Assembly (NCBI GenBank): GCA_019339365.1
Contig: CP079859.1
Span: 62,001-126,000 of the forward strand
Direction of reading: 5' to 3'
Length of the DNA: 64,000 nucleotides
Source of the DNA: Vibrio neptunius
GTDB taxonomy: Bacteria > Pseudomonadota > Gammaproteobacteria > Enterobacterales > Vibrionaceae
This document shows, piece by piece, positions 1 through 9,772 of the stretch. Made by a program: the position numbers and the translations under genes. The notes beneath the pieces are model-generated. The model did not search any database and was not told the DNA's origin. It worked only from the letters and a program-made list of their open reading frames with translations. Position 1 is the stretch's first letter; each line of letters starts with the position of its first letter.

Positions 1-712
1 TTAGCAGTGCCAGTGACCTGATCTAAAAAAGTTTGGGTACGAATGAAAGTATCAAAGCGGCTGCGCTCTTGACGAGCATCCTGCAATTCTTCTATTAACC
101 GATCTAGAGCTTCACTGGCCGTGTAGGGCCACTCTCTTACATCACCTTTGGCATACTCTTCAACACGTCCAGCAAGAATCATTCGCCCTCGTTCCTCCAA
201 TAACTCAGATCCCGCAAGTTGCTCCTTGAGCCATTTAACACCACGCATTAAGCAGAAAATAATCAAAACCACAGCTAAGGTGATCGACCACAAAGCTTCT
301 AGGGAATAGCCATAGCCGATGTAGGGAGGAACGGCTTTAAAGTGGAGACGATAACCAATATTGCGCTCTAGCTGGTATTCAGCGTCATAGAGGAGAACTT
401 TATCAACTTTCGAAGAGGTATCTTTATAACGGTATATAACACCATGGCTAGATAGCAGCTCCATCTCAACAATGTTGGAAGCTTGGAGCATTTTGGGCAT
501 CCAACGTTGCAACGAGTACGCGGCGTCAGGATCTTCCATTTCCTTATCTAATACTTCGACAATGCCTTGAAGAGAGTGATCTAGGTACTCTTGGCCAAGT
601 CGTTTAAACGATAAGGTTCCACCTAAAAAAGGATGAACATCGCACTGGTCACTATGACAGTGACAAACGCAACGAGGCGAGTGCTCAGCTTTAAGGTAGG
701 GGTGTACCTCAT
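1..712 (-). CDS. csrD: CsrD (MshH) regulator of sRNA decay, N-terminal part, frameshifted
   Basis: The gene runs off the left edge, so only about 236 N-terminal codons are visible. The ATG at 712 gives MRYTPTLKLSTRLVAF followed by a first membrane segment. The frame then breaks in a run of six A at 625-630. One extra base there restores a continuous protein with a periplasmic stretch, a second membrane helix near 250-300, and the lead-in to a GGDEF domain (RFDTFIRTQTFLDQVTGTA at the edge). In E. coli CsrD is a membrane protein with degenerate GGDEF and EAL domains that promotes RNase E-dependent decay of CsrB/C RNAs. In Vibrio it lies at the start of the MSHA pilus locus and is also called MshH. 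It lies downstream of ssb on the same strand. Identity is strong. The break is probably a sequencing error. Confidence 0.85.
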
Positions 713-814
713 AGGTAAAGAATTCCTTTTCTCAAAATAAGGTCGTAGCAGCGATAATAATCAATCAGTTCTCATCATTGCCATTAACTGATTGGTCTGT
801 TTTTCTAACTATAT

Positions 815-843
815 AAAAAAGCCGCGAAATTCGCGGCTTTTTT
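815..843 (-). terminator. Rho-independent terminator after ssb
   Basis: The arms GCCGCGAA and TTCGCGGC form a near-perfect stem, flanked by A6 on one side and T6 on the other. It could therefore end transcripts from either direction, and it follows the ssb stop at 858. Confidence 0.85.
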
Positions 844-857
844 CAGGATTCAATGAG

Positions 858-1409
858 TTAGAATGGGATATCGTCATCAAAATCCATTGGCGGCTCATTG
901 TATTGAGGCTGGCTTTGGTTCTGTGACTGCTGCTGTTGCGGCTGCGAATACTGTTGTTGAGCCGGTTGACTTTGCTGCATTGCAGGCTGTTGAGGCTGAC
1001 CCCATCCGCCTTGCTGTTGAGGCTGTCCCATCGACTGACCGGGTGCTCCACCTTGAGCGCGGCCACCGAGCATTTGCATTACGCCATTGAAGCCTTGAAC
1101 AACCACTTCTGTCGTGTAACGATCTTGACCATTCTGATCTTGCCATTTGCGAGTTTGTAACTGGCCTTCAATGTAAACCTGAGAACCTTTACGCAGGTAT
1201 TCACCAGCAACTTCTGCCAGCTTGCCAAACAGTGACACACGGTGCCATTCAGTTTTCTCACGCTGTTCGCCTGTTGCTTTATCACGCCAGCTTTCAGACG
1301 TCGCAATCGTGATGTTTGCTACAGCGCCACCGCTTGGCATATAACGTACTTCCGGATCTGAACCCAGATTTCCGACTAAAATAACTTTGTTGACTCCACG
1401 GCTCGCCAT
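858..1409 (-). CDS. ssb: Single-stranded DNA-binding protein SSB
   Basis: SSB binds single-stranded DNA as a tetramer during replication, repair and recombination. Residues 1-110 form the OB fold ([20 protein letters not shown] at the start, with the usual [12 protein letters not shown] strand). Residues about 115-170 are a disordered linker rich in Gln, Pro and Gly. The C-terminus DFDDDIPF is the acidic tip that recruits partner proteins such as RecO, PriA and the Pol III chi subunit. Its 183 residues are typical for gamma-proteobacteria. In E. coli ssb is divergent from uvrA with a LexA box between them. Here galU and qstR lie between the two, and I see no LexA box in front of ssb. Confidence 0.97.
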   Translation of the reverse strand: MASRGVNKVILVGNLGSDPEVRYMPSGGAVANITIATSESWRDKATGEQREKTEWHRVSLFGKLAEVAGEYLRKGSQVYIEGQLQTRKWQDQNGQDRYTTEVVVQGFNGVMQMLGGRAQGGAPGQSMGQPQQQGGWGQPQQPAMQQSQPAQQQYSQPQQQQSQNQSQPQYNEPPMDFDDDIPF

Positions 1410-1690
1410 GATTCGCTCCGTCTAATTTTTCTATTTACCTTAAAACAGCACATAAGGATAACACGCTTTACTCTTTGAACAAATTGCAATCCTCACCATG
1501 GGTTCACAAAGTCATGAGCCCTATAGATAGCAGCATTATTTACGAGCAAATTCAATCCATTACATGATTGATAGATTTAATAATTACCTACTAACATGAA
1601 ACTATACGCAATCCTGTAAACATAATTCGCACTAGTCACATTTCTCCTTCACTCTGCAAGTACTTGTAATGAAATCGAATGAAAACTCCG

Positions 1691-2337
1691 ATGAGCAAAA
1701 ATATCTATACCCGAACTATCTACTTTCTATGTGAAGATAAAAGCACAATTCACCCTCTTATCCGTCAGGTTGAGGAACAACTCCAGATCCAGATCCCCGA
1801 ATCGAGCCAGACGAATTAATGCTTGCCATGCAGCAGCATAAACATAAGATTCTGATGATAGATCACAAGAACTATCAAACACTCAATAACCAGATCCGTG
1901 ATCTTCCTCTCTCGAACAAAATGTTTGAAACCATCGTTTTTAATGTAGAGAAAAGACTGAAAACAGACGACCTGCTCTGCTTTGGCGACCTAAAAGCTCT
2001 GTTTTATCAAGAAGAATCAATTGAAGCGATTGCAAAAGGGTGTGGTGAAGTGATCAATGGTCAAAACTGGCTACCTCGAAAAGTGGCTGCTCAACTGCTG
2101 CATTACTATCGCCATGTAGTACTCAGCCAAACTGCTCCAGCCACCGTAGACTTAACCGCTAGAGAAATCCAGATTCTGCGATGTTTAAAAACCGGAGCAT
2201 CAAACATACAAATTGCTGAAGATCTGTTCATCAGTGAATTCACTGTTAAATCTCATTTGTACCAAATCTTCAAGAAACTCTCGGTAAGGAATCGAGTACA
2301 AGCCATTGCTTGGGCTAATCAACATATGCTGTCTTAA
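1691..2337 (+). CDS. qstR: QstR-type LuxR-family regulator of competence, frameshifted
   Basis: The C-terminal third (about 2155-2325) is a LuxR/GerE helix-turn-helix: LTAREIQILRCLKTGASN, then recognition-helix residues around FTVKSHLYQIFKKL. Two open segments must be joined. The segment from ATG 1691 (MSKNIYTRTIYFLCEDK) stops at TAA 1817. The rest reads in another frame, and its first ATG is only at 1819. Adding one base in the C4 run at 1795-1798 joins them into about 215 residues without a gap, the expected size for QstR. In V. cholerae QstR integrates quorum sensing (HapR) and TfoX chitin signalling to activate DNA uptake and T6SS genes, and it lies between ssb and galU exactly as here. 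The N-terminal half is a receiver-like region with no obvious phospho-acceptor. The name rests on position and family. Confidence 0.8.
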
Positions 2338-2453
2338 ATATAATCCGATACGCAAAAACTCACATTTTGTCTTTAACATTCATTATCCATTCACGCAAAA
2401 AGTGATAAGGTTGCGCCAGCTATAATAGATTAATAAAGATATAGGGTTTAAAC

Positions 2454-3326
2454 ATGATCAAAAAGTGCCTTTTCCCAGCAGCTGGCTATGGAACTCGCTT
2501 TCTCCCTGCGACCAAATCCATGCCTAAAGAAATGATGCCAGTCGTCAACAAGCCGCTTATCGAATACGGTGTTGAAGAAGCTATTCAAGCCGGTATGAAT
2601 GGTATGTGTATTGTTACTGGCCGTGGCAAACACTCGATCATGGACCATTTCGACAAGAACTACGAATTGGAACATCAAATCAGCGGAACGAATAAAGAAC
2701 AACTGTTGGTCGATATTCGTGACATTATCGAGAGCGCCAACTTCACTTACATTCGTCAACGTGAAATGAAAGGGTTAGGTCATGCAATTTTGACTGGCCG
2801 TGAGCTAGTCGGTGATGAACCGTTTGCTGTGGTACTTGCTGATGACCTTTGTGTCAATGAACAGGAAGGAGTGTTAGCCCAGATGGTTGCCCTGTTTAAG
2901 CAATTCCGCTGCTCAATTGTCGCTGTTCAAGAAGTGCCTGCCGACGAAACACATAAATACGGTGTGATTTCCGGTGAGATGATCAAAGACGACATTTATC
3001 GCGTCGATGATATGGTTGAAAAACCGGAACCTGGTACCGCACCAAGCAATCTAGCTATCATTGGTCGCTACATCTTGACGCCTGATATTTTCGAGCTCAT
3101 CGAAAATACCGAGCCAGGTAAAGGTGGAGAAATTCAGATTACTGACGCTCTGCTGAAACAGGCAAAGGCAGGTTGTGTTCTGGCCTATAAATTCAAAGGA
3201 AAACGCTTTGACTGCGGTAGCGTTGAAGGGTACATCGAAGCAACTAACTACTGTTTTGAGAACCTTTACCTTAAAGACAGCAAAAAGTCTGAGCTTGATA
3301 AGCAGAGTACAACGAAAGGATCATAA
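2454..3326 (+). CDS. galU: UTP--glucose-1-phosphate uridylyltransferase GalU
   Basis: This cytosolic enzyme makes UDP-glucose from UTP and glucose-1-phosphate, for LPS core, exopolysaccharide and galactose metabolism. The protein opens with the nucleotidyltransferase signature AAGYGTRFLPATKSMPKEM (residues about 8-26). It continues with the sugar-nucleotide binding segments VVLADDLCVN and the GKGGEIQITDAL motif. Its 290 residues are normal for the family. The ATG at 2454 follows an AT-rich leader (TATAAT at 2420-2425). A strong terminator follows directly, so it appears to be transcribed alone between qstR and uvrA. Confidence 0.96.
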   Translation: MIKKCLFPAAGYGTRFLPATKSMPKEMMPVVNKPLIEYGVEEAIQAGMNGMCIVTGRGKHSIMDHFDKNYELEHQISGTNKEQLLVDIRDIIESANFTYIRQREMKGLGHAILTGRELVGDEPFAVVLADDLCVNEQEGVLAQMVALFKQFRCSIVAVQEVPADETHKYGVISGEMIKDDIYRVDDMVEKPEPGTAPSNLAIIGRYILTPDIFELIENTEPGKGGEIQITDALLKQAKAGCVLAYKFKGKRFDCGSVEGYIEATNYCFENLYLKDSKKSELDKQSTTKGS

Positions 3327-3348
3327 TTCTAGATTCTTTACAGAATGA

Positions 3349-3376
3349 AAGGTCGCTCAACAGAGCGACCTTTTTA
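3349..3376 (+). terminator. Rho-independent terminator of galU
   Basis: Stem GGTCGCTC / GAGCGACC with an AACA loop, followed by five T. The T run abuts the LexA box of uvrA. Confidence 0.88.
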
Positions 3377-3394
3377 CTGTTTTTTCATACAGTA
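3375..3394 (+). promoter_or_regulatory. LexA (SOS) box upstream of uvrA
   Basis: The 20 bases TACTGTTTTTTCATACAGTA match the gamma-proteobacterial LexA operator (TACTG-N10-CAGTA; core CTGT-N8-ACAG) with both half-sites perfect. It lies 67 bp before the uvrA start, which fits the known SOS control of uvrA. Confidence 0.88.
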
Positions 3395-3460
3395 TTTTCT
3401 TTGAACATTTATCACTCTATGTAATACTTAGCCCACTTGTTTTTACATTGAGCGAGAGCA

Positions 3461-6280
3461 ATGGATAAGATCGAAGTTCGCGGCGCACGCACCCATAACT
3501 TAAAAAATGTGAACCTAACCATTCCACGAGATAAACTCATCGTGATTACAGGTTTATCCGGTTCAGGTAAATCATCACTTGCCTTCGACACCCTGTATGC
3601 GGAAGGTCAACGTCGTTATGTTGAATCCCTATCGGCCTACGCTCGCCAGTTTTTGTCTTTGATGGAAAAGCCCGATGTCGATCATATTGAAGGCTTATCA
3701 CCAGCCATTTCCATTGAACAAAAATCAACGTCGCACAACCCTCGCTCGACCGTTGGTACCATTACTGAAGTGTATGACTACCTACGTCTATTGTACGCAC
3801 GTGTTGGCGAGCCGCGTTGTCCTGAACATCATGTACCATTGACAGCTCAAACCATCTCACAAATGGTCGACAAAGTTTTGGAGCTTCCTGAAGGATCCAA
3901 AATGATGCTGCTCGCTCCCATCGTCAAAGAGCGTAAAGGTGAGCATGTCAAAACACTAGAGAACTTAGCAGCACAAGGCTTCATCCGAGCTCGTATTGAT
4001 GGTGAAACTTGCGACTTGTCCGATCCACCAACTTTAGAATTGCATAAAAAACACACCATTGAAGTCGTAGTAGATCGCTTTAAGGTGCGTGATGATTTAC
4101 AACAGAGGCTGGCGGAATCCTTTGAGACGACGCTCGAATTGTCCGGCGGCATTGCGGTCGTGGCTCCGATGGATGGAGATGGCGCTGAAGTCGTTTTTTC
4201 AGCTAACTTCGCCTGTCCACATTGTGGCTATAGCATGCAAGAACTAGAACCTAGGCTGTTCTCGTTCAATAATCCAGCAGGCGCCTGCCACACCTGTGAC
4301 GGCCTTGGTGTACAACAGTATTTCGATCCAGATCGAGTGATTTTAGATGACTCTTTAAGTCTCGCAGACGGGGCGATCCGTGGTTGGGATCAGAAAAACT
4401 ATTATTACTTCCAAATGCTGTCATCTTTGGCAGAACACTATAATTTTGATCTAAAAGCGCCTTTTAAGTCCTTATCAAAGAAAATGCAAGATGTGGTACT
4501 TACAGGATCCGGACGTACAGAGATCGAGTTTAAGTACATCAATGATCGCGGCGATATTCGCGTCAAACGTCACCCATTTGAAGGCATACTCAATACCCTT
4601 GAGCGTCGCTATCGTGATACTGAGTCTAGTGCCGTACGTGAAGATCTAGCTAAGTACATTTCAACTCGTACTTGCTCGAGCTGCGAAGGCAGTCGCTTGC
4701 GTTTAGAAGCTCGTAATGTATTTTTAGACGACACAACCTTACCTGAGATTGTTGAGCTCAGTATCGCAGATGCGTTGGATTTCTTTGCGTCATTGGAGCT
4801 AGAAGGTCAGAGAGCGCAGATTGCCGAAAAAGTAATGAAGGAGATCAATGATCGTCTCCAATTTTTAGTCAATGTTGGCCTCAACTACCTCAACCTTTCG
4901 CGTAGCGCTGAAACCTTATCAGGGGGAAGCTCAGCGTATTAGACTCGCCAGCCAGATTGGTGCAGGCCTGGTCGGAGTAATGTACGTATTAGATGAACCT
5001 TCCATCGGGCTTCATCAACGTGATAACGAGCGGCTATTAAACACCCTAACTCACTTGCGTGATTTAGGTAATACGGTGCTGGTTGTAGAACATGATGAAG
5101 ATGCGATTCGCATCGCCGATCACGTGATCGATATAGGCCCTGGAGCTGGTGTACATGGCGGTAGCGTGGTGGCAGAAGGGACCATGGAAGATATTATCGC
5201 CACTCCAGAGTCACTAACTGGCCAATACCTCAGCGGTACAAAAAAAATTGAAGTGCCTGCACAGCGTACCCCTATCAATAAAAAGAAAGTGGTCGAGTTG
5301 CTCGGCGCTACAGGTAACAATCTTAAAGATGTGACATTAACAATCCCGGTTGGTTTGTTCACCTGTGTGACAGGGGTTTCAGGTTCTGGTAAATCTACTC
5401 TGATCAACGATACTTTTTCAAGATTGCACACACTCAACTAAATGGTGCGACGACAGCCACCCCATCTCCTTATCAAAAAATTAAAGGGTTGGAGCATTTT
5501 GATAAGGTTATCGATATTGACCAAAGTCCAATAGGGCGCACGCCACGCTCTAACCCAGCCACTTATACAGGCATCTTTACACCGATCCGAGAGCTGTTTG
5601 CGGGAACGCAAGAAGCACGCTCTCGAGGTTATAAACCGGGTCGCTTCAGTTTCAACGTACGTGGAGGGCGATGTGAAGCTTGTCAGGGCGATGGGGTCAT
5701 CAAAGTCGAGATGCACTTTCTGCCAGACGTTTACGTGCCATGCGATGTGTGTAAAGGCAAACGCTACAACCGTGAAACTCTCGAAGTCCACTACAAAGGC
5801 AAGACCATTGATGAAGTACTGGGGATGACGGTTGAAGATGCACGACACTTCTTCGATCCTGTACCCGTCATAGCCCGTAAGCTGCAAACACTTATCGATG
5901 TTGGACTTTCTTATATTCGTCTTGGCCAAGCTGCGACCACCTTATCTGGGGGTGAAGCGCAACGTGTCAAACTGGCCAGAGAACTATCTAAGCGTGATAC
6001 TGGTAAGACACTCTATATTTTGGATGAGCCCACCACTGGCCTGCACTTCCATGATATTCAACAGTTACTTACTGTACTGCATCGACTACGTGATCACGGC
6101 AATACCGTGGTGGTCATCGAGCATAACCTTGATGTGATTAAAACCTCAGACTGGATTGTCGATTTAGGCCCAGAAGGTGGTCAAGGTGGCGGTGAAATTA
6201 TTGCTGAAGGAACACCGGAAGAAGTGGCCAAGGTAAAAGGTTCACATACCGCACGATTCCTCAAGCCTATGTTAAAATAA
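3461..6280 (+). CDS. uvrA: Excinuclease ABC subunit A (UvrA), two frame breaks
   Basis: UvrA is the damage-sensing ABC ATPase of nucleotide excision repair. It loads UvrB at lesions. Visible in order: first Walker [10 protein letters not shown] (residues 31-39), zinc-binding CPHCGYSM...CHTCDGLG, first ABC signature ETLSGG, Walker [15 protein letters not shown], second Walker [10 protein letters not shown], zinc finger CEACQGDG...CDVCKGKRY, second signature [14 protein letters not shown], and Walker [13 protein letters not shown]. The frame breaks twice. At the G5 run 4922-4926 two bases are missing (SGGEAQ is read as SGGSSAY-stop). At the T5 run 5414-5418 one base is missing (DTFFKIAH is read as [12 protein letters not shown]). 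With those three bases restored the product is about 940 residues, the normal UvrA length. Both breaks fall in universally conserved ATPase motifs and in homopolymers, so sequencing error is likelier than loss of the gene. Confidence 0.93.
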
Positions 6281-6296
6281 AGAAAAGTAGTAAATT

Positions 6297-6326
6297 AAAC
6301 AGACCATAACATGGTCTGTTTTCTTT
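6297..6326 (+). terminator. Terminator after uvrA
   Basis: Stem AACAGACCAT / ATGGTCTGTT with a 3-nt loop, then a T-rich tail TTCTTTT. It lies between uvrA and the next gene on the same strand. Confidence 0.8.
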
Positions 6327-6344
6327 TGAAGGACGCAATAATCA

Positions 6345-8108
6345 ATGGCAACCATCCATTTGGCAGGGACAAGTCTAGAGCCGCAAGCACCTAAACTACC
6401 GCTCATTAAGCCGTTTCTCGTTTCTATAGCGATCGTATTTTTGCTCGCGATGCACATTTTCACCCCTAATCCTGGCGGTGCTGGGCTCGCGCTCTCTTTT
6501 AATACCACGACTTGGCTGGCGGTCAGTTTCTCTCTGGCAATAGGGTTGTATCAGGTCGGAACCCAAGGTGTTGTCAGATACAATAAGCTAAGCATTGGAC
6601 TGTTTCTGTGCTGCATATTGATCACAATTCCGATATTTTTCCCTCACTCAGACTTTTCCCTTTCTCAAGGTAAACTGCTCGGCTTATGGGCTGGCTACGG
6701 GCTGTTTTTTGTCCTTCAACAATTTCGCTTCAGCAACAAGCAGAAGCAACGTTTATTGTGGTTCATCACCATCTCGGTCTTTATGCAGGCGCTGTTTGGC
6801 TGGTTTCAATATTTACTCCTGCAACCTGACAACTTTTTTGGTTACGATACAGTACAAAATCGCCCTTACGGTATTTTTCAGCAGCCGAATGTCATGGCCA
6901 GCTTTCTCGCCACGGGATTGGCTCTGTCAGGCTACCTACTCACTCGCCACCCAAAGAAATACAACCGTCATCTCAGTGAAGTTTTGTTGCTGTACTTGAT
7001 GCCAGTGGTCACCGTACCACTCTTGGTCATCCTCGCTTCGCGTACTGGCTGGCTCGGTGCATTTCTCAGCGTTGTTTTGTTGCTTTCATACCTGTACCGC
7101 TTTGCAACTAAAAAGCGTTTTTGGGGCTGGCTTAGCGCTATTATCATTGGTTTAGCAATAGGCTCCAGTTCAATCATATTTGCAGATAAAGAAAATATCG
7201 CTTCCCAAAAAGTTAGCCTAGAAGACGTCAGACAATTCATCTACCCTCAAGCACTCGATATGTTAGTTGAGAGGCCGTTCACAGGCTACGGATACGGGCG
7301 ATTTGAGCCAGAATATATCGTCTACACGGCACGCCAACATCAGTTAAACCCTAACTATCATCCCGGTCTTGCTTCAATGGATCACCCTCATAATGAGCTG
7401 CTTTATTGGGGGGTAGAAGGAGGATTGCTTCCGGTATTAGCTATCGTACTCGCAGCGGTGATGGTTTTAGTAAGGATCTACAATGCTAAAAAAGGCACTC
7501 GCCTCGCGATGTTTGCTTTATTTGTACCAATAGTGCTTCACAGCCAGTTGGAATATCCGTTTTACCACTCTGCAATTCACTGGATAACCTTTGTGATTCT
7601 ACTTTTCTGGATTGATCAGCGCGCGCGCTCGTATCGTTTTGCGTCATTCAGCATTGTGACTAAAACACTGTTCCGAGTGATGAGCTTAGTCGTGCCGATC
7701 ATAACCAGTTTCTATATGCTCACCGCGCTGCACACTAACTACGTGCTCACTCAGTTTGAAACATCAAACCCTAAAAATCCTGACTTACTCAATCAAGTCA
7801 GCAATCCAATAGTTTGGAAAGACAGGTACGACTGGGATATTTATAGCACCTATCTCAATATTGGCCTTTATCGTCAGGAGGCGAAATTCATCCAGCCATA
7901 CATTGACTGGTCACTGAAAATTATTAAAGAGAAGCCAAGACCAGCGTTTTATAACAACCTGATCCTGGCTTACCAAGGTCTTGGTGATAGTGAGCGTGCT
8001 GAACAAATTCGCAGTGAAGCGCAATACTTGTTCCCTGAGAGAGATTTCTCACAGGTGCAATACATAGCTCCAGATATCGATGCACTCAAAGCAGACAATG
8101 AAAAGTAG
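6345..8108 (+). CDS. pglL: PglL/Wzy-family O-oligosaccharyltransferase
   Basis: A 587-residue polytopic inner-membrane protein with roughly eleven hydrophobic segments between residues 20 and 460 and a soluble C-terminal tail of about 110 residues. The centre carries the Wzy_C/PglL signature. Residues near PYGIFQQPNVMASF form the conserved periplasmic part, and MDHPHNELLYWGVEGG contains the His-rich loop typical of protein O-glycan ligases. PglL enzymes move lipid-linked oligosaccharide onto periplasmic proteins such as pilins, while Wzy and WaaL relatives act on O-antigen. A V. cholerae homologue beside uvrA has been shown to have protein O-glycosylation activity in E. coli (established knowledge as I recall it). 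The family is clear. The natural acceptor is not visible from sequence. Confidence 0.8.
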   Translation: MATIHLAGTSLEPQAPKLPLIKPFLVSIAIVFLLAMHIFTPNPGGAGLALSFNTTTWLAVSFSLAIGLYQVGTQGVVRYNKLSIGLFLCCILITIPIFFPHSDFSLSQGKLLGLWAGYGLFFVLQQFRFSNKQKQRLLWFITISVFMQALFGWFQYLLLQPDNFFGYDTVQNRPYGIFQQPNVMASFLATGLALSGYLLTRHPKKYNRHLSEVLLLYLMPVVTVPLLVILASRTGWLGAFLSVVLLLSYLYRFATKKRFWGWLSAIIIGLAIGSSSIIFADKENIASQKVSLEDVRQFIYPQALDMLVERPFTGYGYGRFEPEYIVYTARQHQLNPNYHPGLASMDHPHNELLYWGVEGGLLPVLAIVLAAVMVLVRIYNAKKGTRLAMFALFVPIVLHSQLEYPFYHSAIHWITFVILLFWIDQRARSYRFASFSIVTKTLFRVMSLVVPIITSFYMLTALHTNYVLTQFETSNPKNPDLLNQVSNPIVWKDRYDWDIYSTYLNIGLYRQEAKFIQPYIDWSLKIIKEKPRPAFYNNLILAYQGLGDSERAEQIRSEAQYLFPERDFSQVQYIAPDIDALKADNEK

Positions 8109-8116
8109 CCGAATAA

Positions 8117-8145
8117 AAAGGCGACGCTTAAAGCGTCGCCTTTCA
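8117..8145. terminator. Bidirectional terminator between convergent genes
   Basis: AAAGGCGACGCT / AGCGTCGCCTTT forms a long perfect stem with a very small loop, with A-rich and T-rich flanks. It serves both the pglL-like gene and the convergent aminotransferase gene. Confidence 0.85.
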
Positions 8146-8163
8146 ATTCTATTTTGATGGCAG

Positions 8164-9285
8164 TTACTGCGTGAGTGACTCTTCTAATGCTCTCAAACAG
8201 AGTGCAACATTTTCTGCACGAGCGCCGTAGCCCATAATGCCGATGCGCCATGCCTTACCCGCTAATGCCCCCAAACCTGCACCAATTTCGAGATTATAGT
8301 TTTCTAGCAAATGGTTACGAACCCCTGCGTCATCAACGCCTTGAGGAATATAGACTGCATTGAGCTGAGGTAAACGTGATTCTTCTTCAACAACAAACTC
8401 AAAACCCAACTTTTCGAGACCTAACTTCAACTTTTCATGCATGTCACTATGACGCTGCCAAGCATTCTCTAACCCTTCATTCTTTAGGATTAATAACGAC
8501 TCATGCAGCGCATAAAGGCTGTTTACAGGCGCTGTATGGTGGTAGCTACGTTTTCCTTCCCCGCTCCAATAGCCTAATACTAGACTTTGATCTAAAAACC
8601 AGCTTTGGACAGGTGTTTGCCTTGCCTGAATCTTCTCAATGGCCAGGGGTGAGAAGGTCACTGGCGATAAGCCAGGAACACAAGATAAACATTTCTGGCT
8701 GCCTGAATAGACCGCATCTAGCTGCCATTCATCGACTTTCAGTGGCACACCACCTAAAGAAGTCACCGCATCAACAATCGTTAGCACACCGTGTGCCTTT
8801 GCAAGCTTACCCAATGCTTGGGCATCACTACGTGCACCAGTCGATGTTTCCGCGTGAACGAATGACAGGACCTTTGCATCTGAGTGCGCTTTCAACGCCT
8901 GCTCGACTTTATCGACCGAGACAGGAGTACCCCATTCATCATCAACAATGACCGCTACACCTCCCGCTCGAACAACATTTTCGCGCATTCGCTCGCCAAA
9001 CACGCCATTGCGACAAACGATCACCTTCTCACCCGGTTCAATAAGGTTAACAAAACAAGTTTCCATACCCGCACTGCCCGGTGCTGAAACAGCAATAGTG
9101 AATTCATTTTCGGTTTGAAAAGCGTATTTGAGTAGCTGTTTTAGTTCATCCATCATTTTGATGAACAAGGGATCAAGGTGGCCAACTGTAGGTCGACTCA
9201 AAGCCTGCAAAACTTGAGGAGAAATATCCGAAGGGCCAGGGCCCATAAGAATACGGTGAGGGGGGATAAAGCTTTGAATCGTCAT
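8164..9285 (-). CDS. Class V aminotransferase, alanine-glyoxylate/serine-pyruvate type
   Basis: A 373-residue PLP enzyme of fold type I. It starts with the family N-terminus (PPHRILMGPGPSDI), has the substrate/PLP loop SAPGSAGMET near residue 70, the PLP-ring aspartate in VDAVTSLGG near 172, and the Schiff-base lysine in YSGSQKCLS at about residue 198. Members transfer amino groups between alanine or serine and glyoxylate, or cleave 2-aminoethylphosphonate relatives. Sequence alone does not fix the donor. It is divergent from lysC with a 487-bp gap that holds the lysine riboswitch on the other strand. Confidence 0.85.
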   Translation of the reverse strand: MTIQSFIPPHRILMGPGPSDISPQVLQALSRPTVGHLDPLFIKMMDELKQLLKYAFQTENEFTIAVSAPGSAGMETCFVNLIEPGEKVIVCRNGVFGERMRENVVRAGGVAVIVDDEWGTPVSVDKVEQALKAHSDAKVLSFVHAETSTGARSDAQALGKLAKAHGVLTIVDAVTSLGGVPLKVDEWQLDAVYSGSQKCLSCVPGLSPVTFSPLAIEKIQARQTPVQSWFLDQSLVLGYWSGEGKRSYHHTAPVNSLYALHESLLILKNEGLENAWQRHSDMHEKLKLGLEKLGFEFVVEEESRLPQLNAVYIPQGVDDAGVRNHLLENYNLEIGAGLGALAGKAWRIGIMGYGARAENVALCLRALEESLTQ

Positions 9286-9434
9286 TGTTCACTCCTTGAT
9301 ACTGGTCTGCTTTTACTTTATTTGTCTTTACATTAAAACAAATCGACACCAGCAGCAATTGGACGAAAGTTGTCAGGTAAAACCACTGTCACAAGTTTGT
9401 TAATTAATAAACCGATTAAAGTGACACTTTCCCG

Positions 9435-9463
9435 TTGACAAAGCTCACATAAAAACGTTCAAT
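9435..9463 (+). promoter_or_regulatory. Putative sigma-70 promoter of lysC leader
   Basis: A perfect -35 TTGACA at 9435-9440 is followed after 17 bp by a weak -10 TTCAAT at 9458-9463. It is placed correctly to start the leader that contains the lysine riboswitch. Confidence 0.5.
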
Positions 9464-9504
9464 GCAGTTTGTATGGTGAATTTTTATGCCGCCATATGAA
9501 TGCA

Positions 9505-9683
9505 TTTTGCAGAAGAGGAGCACTACCCAGGTAGGTGTTTTGTGGAGCCACAACTCCGATACAAATCACTGAGGGGGAGTAGTGCCGAGGTAGATCAACG
9601 TTGTGGTTTTGATCTGTCGGTTGACTTGGGTTGACTCCCATCAACTGTCATCAGCTCAGTCTGGTGAAGAGCTTCTGAGGTAA
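9505..9683 (+). promoter_or_regulatory. Lysine riboswitch (L box) upstream of lysC
   Basis: The leader contains the hallmark L-box blocks in the right order. The 5' P1 strand is GCAGAAGAGGAGCACTACCC, followed by GGAGCCACAACTCCGAT, CACTGAGGGGGAGTAGTGCCGAGG (9572-9595) and a 3' closing strand near GAAGAGCTTCTGAGG. The same blocks occur in the E. coli lysC leader. The RNA senses lysine and shuts down aspartokinase III expression. It ends about 90 nt before the lysC start. The intervening AT-rich stretch has no obvious strong terminator, so control may act at translation or RNA stability as in E. coli. Confidence 0.92.
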
Positions 9684-9772
9684 ACCTTACACAATAAAAC
9701 CTCTTTATACGCTCACTCTCTCTTCAAGCAAGGATTACTTATTTACTTTCAGGAAGTTGTGGGAGAAATGCC

